From positions 186,001 to 250,000 of the forward strand of contig JAEWDM010000016.1 in the NCBI GenBank assembly GCA_023390115.1: a DNA stretch of 64,000 nt, given 5' to 3'. The notes beneath the pieces were generated by a model. The model was not told the origin of the DNA. It worked only from the letters and a program-made list of their open reading frames with translations, and searched no databases. This DNA comes from Bacillota bacterium. Its GTDB lineage: Bacteria > Bacillota > Clostridia > Acetivibrionales > DSM-27016. Positions 16,374 through 25,471 of this stretch are shown here, in pieces. How positions within the stretch are numbered: the stretch's first letter is position 1; every line of letters starts with the position of its first letter. The position numbers and the translations under genes were made by a program.

Positions 16374-17390
16374 TCGGTTTTGATGGCTGTGGTTCTCATT
16401 GTTGTTGCTTTTGCGGCATGTTCTTCAGGTGAAAAAGCAGCAGATCAGAGTAAAACTGAAGTGAAGTCTACAACTGATGCTTCTAAGCAGCCGGATGCGA
16501 ACAAACCTGCAACACCAGCGAAAAAGGTAAGAGTTGGATTCTCACAGTGTCAGAGTTCTGACCCATGGCGCGTAGCTCAGATTAACAGTATAAAGTCTGA
16601 GGCTGAAAAACGGGGTTATGAACTTGTCTATACTGATGCAGGCGGAGATGCGTCAAAACAAATATCTGATGTCGAAGACATAGTTGCACAAAAGGTCGAT
16701 TACTTAATCCTTGATCCACGAGAAGAAGAAGGTTCTGTACCCGCTCTTCAAGCAGCAAACAAAGCTGGTGTGAAAACAATTGTAATTGACCGCCTTGTTA
16801 AGGGACAAGCAGGTACGGATTTCATAACATATATCGGTACAGATTTTGTTTGGGAGGGTAAGGCTGCAGGTGAATGGCTAGCAAAAGCTAAAAACGGTAA
16901 GGCAAATATTGTGGAAATTACCGGTACTGCTGGATCTTCAGCTGCGATTGACAGACAAAAAGGCTTTAAAGAAGCCATTTCGAAATTCCCTGATATGAAG
17001 ATAATTGCATCTCAAACTGCGAACTTTTCAAGAGCAGATGCACAGAAAGTAATGGAGAATATAATCCAATCTAAAGGAAAACAATTTGACACGGTATTCG
17101 CACACAACGATGAAGAAGCCATGGGTGCAATACAAGCCCTAAAGAGTGCAGGGTTACAACCTGGTAAGGATGTGACGGTAATAGGTATTGATGGTGAGAA
17201 GGACGCGGTTAAAGCTATTATCGCTGGTGAGCTAAGTGTAACAGTGACGTGCAATCCATTATATGGCCCCATTACTTTTGACACACTTGAAAAGGTTATA
17301 AAGGGCGAGAAGATTGATACAAAGATAATTCTACCTGACTATATCATTGATAAGACAAATGCAGAGGAAATGCTTCCAAAAGCTTTCTAA
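16350..17390 (+). CDS. Sugar ABC transporter substrate-binding lipoprotein (YtfQ-like)
   Basis: 346 residues. A lipobox AFAACSS places the lipidated Cys at 24, followed by a Ser/Thr/Lys linker and a periplasmic-binding-protein type I fold (about 55-340). The start VGFSQCQSSDPWRVAQ, the ITGTAGSSAAIDRQKGF segment and VFAHNDEEAMGAIQAL closely follow the pattern of YtfQ, the galactofuranose-binding protein, rather than RbsB. The presence of two separate permeases downstream is also the YtfQRT-YjfF layout. A furanose-form pentose or hexose is the likely ligand; which one cannot be read. Confidence 0.9.
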   Translation: MKKTFKLTSVLMAVVLIVVAFAACSSGEKAADQSKTEVKSTTDASKQPDANKPATPAKKVRVGFSQCQSSDPWRVAQINSIKSEAEKRGYELVYTDAGGDASKQISDVEDIVAQKVDYLILDPREEEGSVPALQAANKAGVKTIVIDRLVKGQAGTDFITYIGTDFVWEGKAAGEWLAKAKNGKANIVEITGTAGSSAAIDRQKGFKEAISKFPDMKIIASQTANFSRADAQKVMENIIQSKGKQFDTVFAHNDEEAMGAIQALKSAGLQPGKDVTVIGIDGEKDAVKAIIAGELSVTVTCNPLYGPITFDTLEKVIKGEKIDTKIILPDYIIDKTNAEEMLPKAF

Positions 17391-17420
17391 CAGAATTATT
17401 AGAAGTTGATAACTGGGAGG

Positions 17421-17448
17421 AAAGACGAGTGGTAACAAGCATGTCTTT
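17421..17448 (+). terminator. Intercistronic hairpin between binding protein and ATPase
   Basis: AAAGAC pairs with GTCTTT over a 16-base loop, followed by a short T-rich stretch before the ATPase ribosome site. Such hairpins often stabilise the binding-protein message and lower downstream expression; this is an inference. Confidence 0.35.
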
Positions 17449-17472
17449 TCTCAAATTTTTGGGGGTATTGTA

Positions 17473-19002
17473 ATGACAAGCGAAGTATTACTTGAAATGA
17501 GGGGAATAGAGAAATCTTTTCCCGGTGTTCGTGCTCTTAAAGGAGTCGATTTTTCAGTGCATAAGGGAGAAGTGCACTCACTGATGGGGGAAAATGGTGC
17601 TGGCAAATCTACTCTTATCAAGGTTCTGACCGGCATATGCAATAAAGATAATGGAGAAATACATTTTGATGGGCATAAACTCAATCCGGATAATGCGTTG
17701 CATGTTCAGAAGGCTGGTATCAGTACCATTTATCAGGAGCTCAATCTGATTCCTTATCTTTCAGTTGCAGAGAATATTTTTCTAGGGAGAGAGCCAAGAA
17801 AGCTAGGTATCATTGATTGGAAAGCAGTAAATATAAAAGCGAAAGAGTTAATGAATAACTTTGGAATTGATATTGATGTGAAACAACCTGTTAATAACCT
17901 TAGTACAGCATATCAACAGATAACAGCAATTGTACGTGCCGTTTCAATAGAGGCAAAACTGGTAGTAATGGACGAGCCGACATCTTCACTTGACAAAGGA
18001 GAAGTTGAAGTTCTTTTCGGGATTATTAGAAAATTGCAGAAACAAGGGGTTTCAATTGTTTTTATAAGTCACCGACTGGATGAGATATTTGAAATCAGTA
18101 ATAGAATTACAATTCTAAGAGATGGAGAATTAGTTGGTGCATATGACATTAAGGATATTAACCATCTGAAGCTTGTATCACTGATGATTGGCAGGGATGC
18201 TTCAGAGATTGTAAATTGTAAGTCGGTAGAGGTAAGCTGCAAGACGGCCGGGGATGTCCTATTAAAGGCTGACAATATTAAATCTGGAAACAAGTTAAAA
18301 AATACAAGTATAGAAATAAGAGAAGGCGAAGGTGTCGGTATAGCTGGTTTGCTTGGTTCTGGGCGAACTGAAATGCTCAAGGTCCTGTTTGGCGCAGACA
18401 AGTCTTATACTGGAAATATTGAACTGGCGGGGCAGAAGAGAAAGCTCAAAAAACCAATGCATGCAATTTCTAACAAGGTTGCGTTTCTTTCTGAAAACCG
18501 AAAAGTAGAGGGAGTAATTCCAAATATGAGTGTAAAAGAAAATTTAAGCCTTGTTCTTTTGCCTGAAATAAGTAGAATGGGCATTATTTCAAGAAAAAAA
18601 GAGGAAGAAGTGGTAGAAACTTTTATAGAAAGACTTAATATTAAAACACCGAACATGAACCAAAAAATTAAGAACCTTTCAGGAGGGAACCAGCAAAAGG
18701 TGCTGCTTGCAAGGTGGTTGGCAACAAGACCGAAATTGATTATGCTGGATGAACCCACTCGCGGTATAGATGTAGGTGCTAAAGCAGAGATAGAAATATT
18801 AATCAAAGAGCTGATAAATGAAGGGATAAGTGTTCTGATGGTTTCTTCAGAGTATGATGAGCTGATACGAAACAGTTCAAAAATTGTTGTTTTAAGAGAC
18901 GGTACAAACGTTGCAGAACTTTGCCTAGAAGAGTGTACAGAGAAAAATATCATAAGCTGTATTGCTTCTGGCGGAAAGAACTATAATGGGGGTGAGTGTT
19001 AA
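17473..19002 (+). CDS. Sugar ABC transporter ATPase, duplicated domains (RbsA/YtfR-like)
   Basis: 509 residues, two nucleotide-binding domains. The first has Walker A GENGAGKST and Walker B VVMDEPTSSLD. The second has the degenerate P-loop GLLGSGRTE usual for this family, LSGGNQQKVLLARWL and a Walker B LIMLDEPTRGID. Energises uptake by the two permeases. GGGGGT lies before the ATG. Overlaps the next gene by one base. Confidence 0.95.
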   Translation: MTSEVLLEMRGIEKSFPGVRALKGVDFSVHKGEVHSLMGENGAGKSTLIKVLTGICNKDNGEIHFDGHKLNPDNALHVQKAGISTIYQELNLIPYLSVAENIFLGREPRKLGIIDWKAVNIKAKELMNNFGIDIDVKQPVNNLSTAYQQITAIVRAVSIEAKLVVMDEPTSSLDKGEVEVLFGIIRKLQKQGVSIVFISHRLDEIFEISNRITILRDGELVGAYDIKDINHLKLVSLMIGRDASEIVNCKSVEVSCKTAGDVLLKADNIKSGNKLKNTSIEIREGEGVGIAGLLGSGRTEMLKVLFGADKSYTGNIELAGQKRKLKKPMHAISNKVAFLSENRKVEGVIPNMSVKENLSLVLLPEISRMGIISRKKEEEVVETFIERLNIKTPNMNQKIKNLSGGNQQKVLLARWLATRPKLIMLDEPTRGIDVGAKAEIEILIKELINEGISVLMVSSEYDELIRNSSKIVVLRDGTNVAELCLEECTEKNIISCIASGGKNYNGGEC

Positions 19003-19967
19003 TGGAATTAGCTTCACTTGCATCACTGAAAAGACAAAGAGTCAATGTTTCAAAATTTATTTTGAATAATGGTGCATTAATATTCTTTTTTCTGATGTTA
19101 ATTCTTAACAGTATATTTACTCCCAATTTCCTCAACATCAATACATTCTGGAATCTGATCATACAGTCTTCAACGGTTATTCTTGTTGCCATGGGTATGA
19201 CCTTTGTAATATCTTCAGGAGGCATCGATATATCAGTTGGCACCATTATGGCGATAGCCGGTATGATTACTGCAAGGTTATTGCCGGATTTTGGTGCTGT
19301 ACCAGCACTCTTAGTCAGTATGTTTGTTGGTATAATAATTGGCCTTTTTAGTGGTTCTATCATCTCCATATTTAATATTCAGCCGATTATTGTCACACTC
19401 GGAGTTATGATCAGTGGTCGTGGAATTGCGAAAATTATCGGAGATGGAAATATCTTACCCATAAGGGATAGCAATTTTTCGAATATCGCAATGGCACGTT
19501 TTGCAGGAATTCCAGTACAGTTGTTTTATGTAATAGTAATATGCGCGGTATTCCTCTTCATAGCAAAAAAAACTGTCTTTGCCAGATATATTGAAGCTAT
19601 GGGTGATAACTTCAATGCATCTGTCTTAGCAGGCGTAAAAGTTAAGAAAATGATTATATGCATATATATGTTAAGCGGTTTTATGGCAGCAATAGCAGGA
19701 TTATTGACTATTGCCCGTGCAGGTGCATCTGATCCGGATACAGTTGGATTGAGCGCTGAGCTGAATGCAATTGCAGCTGTTGCTATAGGGGATACACCTA
19801 TGAGTGGCGGTAAAGCCAGGATTATAGGTACACTTGTTGGTGCACTTATTATGCAGCTCATCACCATAACATTCAATATGAATGACATTCCATATGATTG
19901 GTCGCTTGTTACTAAAACTGTGATAATCATTTTAGCGGTTTACATCCAGAATATAAAAGGAAATTAG
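19002..19967 (+). CDS. Sugar ABC transporter permease 1 (YtfT-like)
   Basis: 321 residues from the ATG at 19002 with GGGGGTG seven bases upstream (a GTG at 18996 is too close to it). Eight to ten hydrophobic helices; the family motif SSGGIDISVGTIMA is at about 68-81. Belongs to the BPD_transp_2 family, as RbsC. Forms the channel with the second permease. Confidence 0.93.
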   Translation: MELASLASLKRQRVNVSKFILNNGALIFFFLMLILNSIFTPNFLNINTFWNLIIQSSTVILVAMGMTFVISSGGIDISVGTIMAIAGMITARLLPDFGAVPALLVSMFVGIIIGLFSGSIISIFNIQPIIVTLGVMISGRGIAKIIGDGNILPIRDSNFSNIAMARFAGIPVQLFYVIVICAVFLFIAKKTVFARYIEAMGDNFNASVLAGVKVKKMIICIYMLSGFMAAIAGLLTIARAGASDPDTVGLSAELNAIAAVAIGDTPMSGGKARIIGTLVGALIMQLITITFNMNDIPYDWSLVTKTVIIILAVYIQNIKGN

Positions 19968-20006
19968 TACAATTATAAAAATCTTATTTTGGAAAGCAGG
20001 ATTAAT

Positions 20007-20975
20007 ATGAGCGAGAATGCTGTCATAAAAAAAAATGCACTCAATTTTGTGAGACAACAAAGTGCATTTCTGATATTTTTAGTACTTGTGGCTTTAGGAT
20101 CAATTCTATATAGTGATAGATTTCCAACTCTTTTAAACTTCTCGAATATGCTTAGGCAGGTTAGTTTCATGGGTGTCATGTCTGTCGGAGTTACAATGGT
20201 CATTATATCGGGAAGGGGCGGCATAGATCTTTCTGTAGGCTCTGTTTTTGCCCTTAGTGGTATTATTGTAAGCTATATACAGGATAAACCATTGTATCTG
20301 ATTATCATTGTGCCAGTAATAGCAAGTGCCGCTATGGGACTGATAAATGGCATGGCTGTTGTGAAACTCAGAATAGCCCCATTCATCGTGACATTGGCAA
20401 CTATGATGGGATATAGAGGAATAGCCTATTTGCTTACGAATGGTGGAGTTACAAGGAGCATTTCAAACAGTGGTTTCATATATATCGGAAGAGGTTACTT
20501 ATTTGGGGTTATACCAATACCTGTAATAATATATGTTTTAATTGTTTTATCAGCAATGTTCATTATGAAGTATACACGGTTTGGGAGAAACATTTACGCT
20601 GTCGGAGGGAATTCTGAAGCTGCAAAAATGATGGGGATAAAGAGTGGTCCGGTATACATTGCAGTTTATACAATCTGTGGGGCTTTATCCGGTATTGCAG
20701 GCCTGCTTTTATCAGCACGAATGGGTTCAGGGCAACCAGTAGCTGGAATAGGCTATGAGATGACAGCTATTTCAGCTGCTGTGCTGGGTGGAACGATGCT
20801 TTCCGGTGGGATAGGGAAAATGTCGGGAACTTTCTTCGGAGCATTGGTATTATTACTGATTGGGAACCTGATGAATATGCAAGGCAATATAAGTTCGCCA
20901 TTACAAAATGTAATCATGGGAGCAATTTTACTTATTGTTGTAATTCTTCAATCTCGAGTTGAAAAGACTGCATAA
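20007..20975 (+). CDS. Sugar ABC transporter permease 2 (YjfF-like)
   Basis: 322 residues from the ATG at 20007 (GCAGGA five bases upstream; a TTG at 19989 is in frame). BPD_transp_2 family with ISGRGGIDLSVGSVFALSG and an AVLGGTMLSGG segment near the end. A second, different permease suggests a heterodimeric channel as in the galactofuranose system, unlike ribose systems, which use one. Confidence 0.92.
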   Translation: MSENAVIKKNALNFVRQQSAFLIFLVLVALGSILYSDRFPTLLNFSNMLRQVSFMGVMSVGVTMVIISGRGGIDLSVGSVFALSGIIVSYIQDKPLYLIIIVPVIASAAMGLINGMAVVKLRIAPFIVTLATMMGYRGIAYLLTNGGVTRSISNSGFIYIGRGYLFGVIPIPVIIYVLIVLSAMFIMKYTRFGRNIYAVGGNSEAAKMMGIKSGPVYIAVYTICGALSGIAGLLLSARMGSGQPVAGIGYEMTAISAAVLGGTMLSGGIGKMSGTFFGALVLLLIGNLMNMQGNISSPLQNVIMGAILLIVVILQSRVEKTA

Positions 20976-20990
20976 GGGAGAGGAAGCCAA

Positions 20991-21941
20991 ATGTCTGAAA
21001 AGAAAGTGCGTATTGTTGTACTAGGTAGTATTTTATATGACTGTGTAGTATGGGCAGACCGGTTACCTAAAAAAGGAGAAACTGTTGTTGGTTACAAAAA
21101 TGGCTTTTTCTGCGGGGGAAAAGGTGCAAATCAGGCTGTACAGGCTGCAAAGCTTGGGGCTGAAGTCTATATGATCAGTAAGGTAGGACGTGATAATGAG
21201 GGCCAAATATTACTAAATAATCTAAAGGAAAACGGCGTAAATACAGATTTTATCAAAATAGAAGATAATTGCAGGACTGACACATGCTGCATACATGTCG
21301 ATAAAAATGGCGATAACGCAATAATGATTGCTACAGATGCCGGTAAGCATATACAACCTGAAGATGTGTTGTGTGCTGAAGAAATTTTTAAAACTGCAGA
21401 TGTGTTCCTTACCCAGCTGGAAGTAAATCCTGAAACTGTTGAATTTGCACTTAAACTTGCAAAAAAATTGGATAAGGTAACAATTCTAAATCCTGCTCCG
21501 CCCAGGGATATTTCTGTAGAACTTTTTAAATATGCTGACTATATAACACCAAATGAAACAGAGTCAGAGTTTTTCTCCGATATTGAAAATGATAAGGATG
21601 TCAGTACATGGTGTGATGAAGTAGGCAAAAAGCTTTTGAGCCTTGGTTCAAAAGCAATGGTTATAACGTTAGGTAAGAAAGGTGCGTATTTTACAGACGG
21701 AACGATATGCAGCATATTACCGACATTTGACGTTACTCCAACCGATACTACCGCTGCCGGAGATGCTTTCAATGCGGCATTTGCTGTTAAGATTGGAGAA
21801 GGAGCGAGTATTGATGAAGCATTAAAATATGCAAATGCAGCGGGCTCATTGGCGGCGTCGAAAGAGGGGGCCCAATCATCTCTTGCAACAAGGGAAGAAA
21901 TTGAGGCGCTTGTTAAGAGCGGGAAACTGTTAGATGCCTAA
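20991..21941 (+). CDS. PfkB-family sugar kinase (ribokinase-like)
   Basis: 316 residues. GGKGANQAVQAAKLGA (about 40-55) is the sugar-binding signature, and DTTAAGDAFNAAFA near 245-258 contains the catalytic Asp and anion hole. Length and motifs fit ribokinase, deoxyribokinase and related enzymes. Next to two DeoC-type aldolases, phosphorylation of a pentose or deoxypentose at O5 is the favoured reaction, but the residues separating ribose from deoxyribose kinases cannot be judged by eye. GAGAGG precedes the ATG. Confidence 0.88.
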   Translation: MSEKKVRIVVLGSILYDCVVWADRLPKKGETVVGYKNGFFCGGKGANQAVQAAKLGAEVYMISKVGRDNEGQILLNNLKENGVNTDFIKIEDNCRTDTCCIHVDKNGDNAIMIATDAGKHIQPEDVLCAEEIFKTADVFLTQLEVNPETVEFALKLAKKLDKVTILNPAPPRDISVELFKYADYITPNETESEFFSDIENDKDVSTWCDEVGKKLLSLGSKAMVITLGKKGAYFTDGTICSILPTFDVTPTDTTAAGDAFNAAFAVKIGEGASIDEALKYANAAGSLAASKEGAQSSLATREEIEALVKSGKLLDA

Positions 21942-22003
21942 ATCAAGCAATAACAGCATCTATGCTTAACGGCATGATGAAAGGTAAGGATGGAGGGATT
22001 GAT

Positions 22004-24412
22004 ATGAGCGATAAAAAGTACTTACCTGTCGGCATAGACAGGGAACTAAGGACAAAAAAGCTAAATGACAGCATGAGAGGTACGAAGCCTGGAATCTGTA
22101 TAGAAAGAGCAAGACTTGTAACTGAATCATATAAAATGACAGAAGGCGAGCCTACTCTTTTGAGAAGGGCTAAAGCTCTTTCTTATATCCTTGATAATAT
22201 GACTGTCTTCATACATGAAGATGAATTGATTGTAGGCAATCATGCAAGTAAACAGAGATGGGCGCCAATGTTCCCGGAAATATGCTCTTTTAGTAAAAAG
22301 GAACTGGATCTTTGTCCTGTTCGAAAAGTTGATACCTTGCAAATCAGCGAAAAGGACAAAAATTATCTTCTGGATGAGATTTATCCTTATTGGGAAAAGA
22401 AAAATCTATCAGATATAGCATATCACTATTTCCCTGATGATCTGGCTTCTTTGCTTACATCAGAGATTAAAGTGTTTGACCCCATAAGCAGGACAAGAAG
22501 CGGCTATGGACATTATATACCCAATATAAAAAAGATTGTGGACAAAGGGTTTATTTCAATTGAAAATGAAGCAAAAAATAATCTTGATAAATTGTCTCTG
22601 CTGGATCCTGACTATGCTGACAAGGTAATTTTCTACAAATCATGTATTATTATATGTCAAACAATGAAAAGGTTTGCAGAGAGGTATTGCAGACTTGCAG
22701 AAGAAATGGCTGAAGAGACGCAAGACAGCAGGCGCAGGAAAGAGCTTGAATTGATTGCTTCAGTTTGCAAGGTTGTGCCATACCACCCGGCCCAATCATA
22801 TCATCAAGCACTTCAATCATACTGGTTTACTTTACTTACAGATTATATTTTCCAGAATGGTTCAGCAATATCTTCAGGACGTTTTGATCAGTATATATAT
22901 CCTTATTATAAAAAAGATTTGGATTCAGAGCTAATCACAAAAGATGAAGCGCAGGAAATACTGGAGGCACTGCTTGTAAAACATTGTGACATAATCAAGG
23001 CCGGGACATTCCATAGTGTTAAAAATAACGGAGGTTTTGCGACAACAATTCACTTAAGTATTGCTGGCGTTGATGAAAATGGAAATGATGCAACAAACGA
23101 AATGACATACCTTGTCCTTGAAGCTGATCGAAATGTATTTAATTTTGAACCTAATATAGGAATCAGAATCAGTAAAAAAACGCCGGATAGTGTTCTGGAA
23201 AAGGCAATTGAGACACTTGTCATTAAAGAAGGTGGCAAGTATCCCATATTTAATGATGATGGAGTTGTACCTGCATTGTGTAATGATGGTGTGCCTATTG
23301 AACTGGCAAATGACTATAGTGTTGTCGGATGTGTGGAAATGACCCCTTCAGGTAACTGTATGGGTATAACAAATGCTTCATTTTTCAATGTGGCAAAATG
23401 CCTGGAACTTGCGCTAAACAATGGAATATGTATGCTTACAGATAAAAGGCTGGGGCCTGAAACCGGAAACCCAATGGATTTCTCTTCTTTTGAAGATTTG
23501 AAAAATGCTTTTATAAAACAATTGTACTATTTTGTTGATCATATGATATTGTCTCTGAATATCATAGTCAAAACCATAGCTGAGAACACTCCACACATAT
23601 ATTGTTCACTGCTGCTTGATGACTGTTTGGATTTGGCTGCCGATGCAACAGCTGGAGGTGCACGATTCAACTATGTGGGTGTACAGGGCATTGGAGTAAT
23701 AGATGCTGCAGATTCTTTGACAGCTCTAAAGAAATTGGTTTTTGATGATAAAAAGATCTCTATGAGTGAGCTTTTGGAGGCACTGAAAACCAATTTTGAA
23801 GGTAAGGAGGAACTGCGGCAGATTTTGATCAATTATGCTCCCAAGTATGGTAACGACATTGACGAAGCGGATGAATTTGCTCGTTTCGTCGCCGAAGAGT
23901 ACTGTATGGCTGTAAAAAGGGGAAAAGATTTCAGGGGAGGCCAATACCGTGCAGGAATGTACTGCCTTTCTTCCAATACTCCATTTGGGAAACAAACAGC
24001 TGCACTTCCTAGCGGCAGGCATGCCTATACGCCTCTTGGCGATGGTGGACTTTCACCAAAGCATGGAATGGATGTGTGCGGTCCTACAGCAGCAATTAAG
24101 TCGGTTGCAAAGGTTAAGCATTCTCTGGCGACAAACGGTGTAAATTATAATCAAAAGTATCTTCCATCGCTGCTAAAAACACCATATAACCGTCAACTGC
24201 TTATCAATACTATCAGGACATATTTTGATCTTGATGGTTTTCAGATACAGTTCAATATAGTTACGGCAGAAACCCTAAAAAAGGCTCAATCAAACCCTGA
24301 TGCATACAGAGGATTAGTGGTTAGAGTTGCCGGATACAGTGCATTTTTTGTTGAATTGGATAAGGATATACAGGACGAGATTATTTCACGTACTGAGCAA
24401 AACAGCATTTAA
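22004..24412 (+). CDS. Glycyl radical enzyme, eliminase/dehydratase type, microcompartment-associated
   Basis: 802 residues from the ATG at 22004, chosen for GGAGGG six bases upstream; an ATG at 21962 is in frame but lacks this. The glycyl radical loop RVAGYSAFFVEL carries G777, 26 residues from the end. The active-site Cys-x-Glu pair is C443-V-E445 (VVGCVEMTPSGN), as in diol dehydratases, choline lyase and related C-O/C-N eliminases, not pyruvate formate-lyase (Cys-Cys). The usual GCVEP proline is Met here. The activase follows directly. With a sugar transporter, kinase and two DeoC proteins nearby, the substrate is likely sugar-derived, but it cannot be assigned: neither the class II aldolase of propanediol-type loci nor choline-locus markers are present. 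Confidence 0.92.
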   Translation: MSDKKYLPVGIDRELRTKKLNDSMRGTKPGICIERARLVTESYKMTEGEPTLLRRAKALSYILDNMTVFIHEDELIVGNHASKQRWAPMFPEICSFSKKELDLCPVRKVDTLQISEKDKNYLLDEIYPYWEKKNLSDIAYHYFPDDLASLLTSEIKVFDPISRTRSGYGHYIPNIKKIVDKGFISIENEAKNNLDKLSLLDPDYADKVIFYKSCIIICQTMKRFAERYCRLAEEMAEETQDSRRRKELELIASVCKVVPYHPAQSYHQALQSYWFTLLTDYIFQNGSAISSGRFDQYIYPYYKKDLDSELITKDEAQEILEALLVKHCDIIKAGTFHSVKNNGGFATTIHLSIAGVDENGNDATNEMTYLVLEADRNVFNFEPNIGIRISKKTPDSVLEKAIETLVIKEGGKYPIFNDDGVVPALCNDGVPIELANDYSVVGCVEMTPSGNCMGITNASFFNVAKCLELALNNGICMLTDKRLGPETGNPMDFSSFEDLKNAFIKQLYYFVDHMILSLNIIVKTIAENTPHIYCSLLLDDCLDLAADATAGGARFNYVGVQGIGVIDAADSLTALKKLVFDDKKISMSELLEALKTNFEGKEELRQILINYAPKYGNDIDEADEFARFVAEEYCMAVKRGKDFRGGQYRAGMYCLSSNTPFGKQTAALPSGRHAYTPLGDGGLSPKHGMDVCGPTAAIKSVAKVKHSLATNGVNYNQKYLPSLLKTPYNRQLLINTIRTYFDLDGFQIQFNIVTAETLKKAQSNPDAYRGLVVRVAGYSAFFVELDKDIQDEIISRTEQNSI

Positions 24413-24449
24413 AAGATAAACTTGAATGCTTTGATCGGAGGATAAAATT

Positions 24450-25352
24450 TTGCAAAATGTCAAAGGCATAGTTTCTGATATTCAACGTTACTGTATACAT
24501 GACGGACCTGGAATCAGGACGGTGGTATTTCTTAAAGGATGCCCTTTAAGCTGCGGCTGGTGCTCTAATCCTGAGACGCAGGACTTTAACCCACAATTAC
24601 TATATACATCGTCAAAATGCATAGGCTGCTTACGGTGCGTAGAAGTTTGTCCAACCGGTTGTATTAGAGGTGTAGCTGGAAAGCCAATTAACATTGATAG
24701 AGAAAAATGCAACAAATGCTTTGAGTGTGTTAAGGTTTGCCCGAGTAAAGCCCTTGTGCAAAAAGGCAGTATATATTCTGTTGATGAAATTATTGCTGAA
24801 GTAGTAAGAGATGAACAGTTTTTTAAATCCTCTAATGGGGGAGTTACTCTTTCAGGCGGCGAAGTTCTCGGGCAGTACAACTTTGCAGCGCATATACTTA
24901 AAGCATTAAAACAATTAAATATAAATACTGCTATCGAAACAACAGGCTATGGTAAGTGGGAACATTTGAAACTCATTGCGGATTATTCAGACTTAATCCT
25001 ATATGACATAAAACATTACAATAGTGAAGCGCACTTCCAGGGTACAGGTGTAAAAAACGACTTGATTATCGATAATCTCAGAAAGCTTATTGAATGCGGA
25101 AAAAAGGTTGTAGTAAGAATTCCTATAATTCCCGGCTACAATAATGATGCACCCAGTATAGAAGGTATAATAAGCTTATTGAAAAAACTCGATGTGAAAA
25201 AGGTCGATATCTTGCCGTTTCACCAGTTAGGAAGCAGTAAGTATGCTTTTTTAGGCATGGAGTATGCTCTTAAAGATTTGAACTCTCCTAAAGAAGAGGG
25301 AATAACAGAGATTAAAAGAATGTTTGAATTGAGCGGCTTTGAATTATCTTAG
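24450..25352 (+). CDS. Glycyl radical enzyme activase (radical SAM)
   Basis: 300 residues, TTG start with CGGAGGAT seven bases upstream. The radical-SAM cluster motif is C31-x3-C35-x2-C38 in KGCPLSCGWCSNPE. A ferredoxin-like insert with two CxxCxxCxxxC clusters follows (CIGCLRCVEVC and CNKCFECVKVC), as in activases of dehydratase-type enzymes. It abstracts hydrogen from the glycine of the adjacent enzyme using S-adenosylmethionine. Confidence 0.95.
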   Translation: MQNVKGIVSDIQRYCIHDGPGIRTVVFLKGCPLSCGWCSNPETQDFNPQLLYTSSKCIGCLRCVEVCPTGCIRGVAGKPINIDREKCNKCFECVKVCPSKALVQKGSIYSVDEIIAEVVRDEQFFKSSNGGVTLSGGEVLGQYNFAAHILKALKQLNINTAIETTGYGKWEHLKLIADYSDLILYDIKHYNSEAHFQGTGVKNDLIIDNLRKLIECGKKVVVRIPIIPGYNNDAPSIEGIISLLKKLDVKKVDILPFHQLGSSKYAFLGMEYALKDLNSPKEEGITEIKRMFELSGFELS

Positions 25353-25471
25353 GGAGATAATGCTAAAGACTTTGCTTTTTCCCAAATAGATTAAATTTAA
25401 TTAGTTACCTACTTAATCGAATTAATTGTCTCAATATAAAAGTAAAGGGGGAGAAATCAATTATAAAGTAT

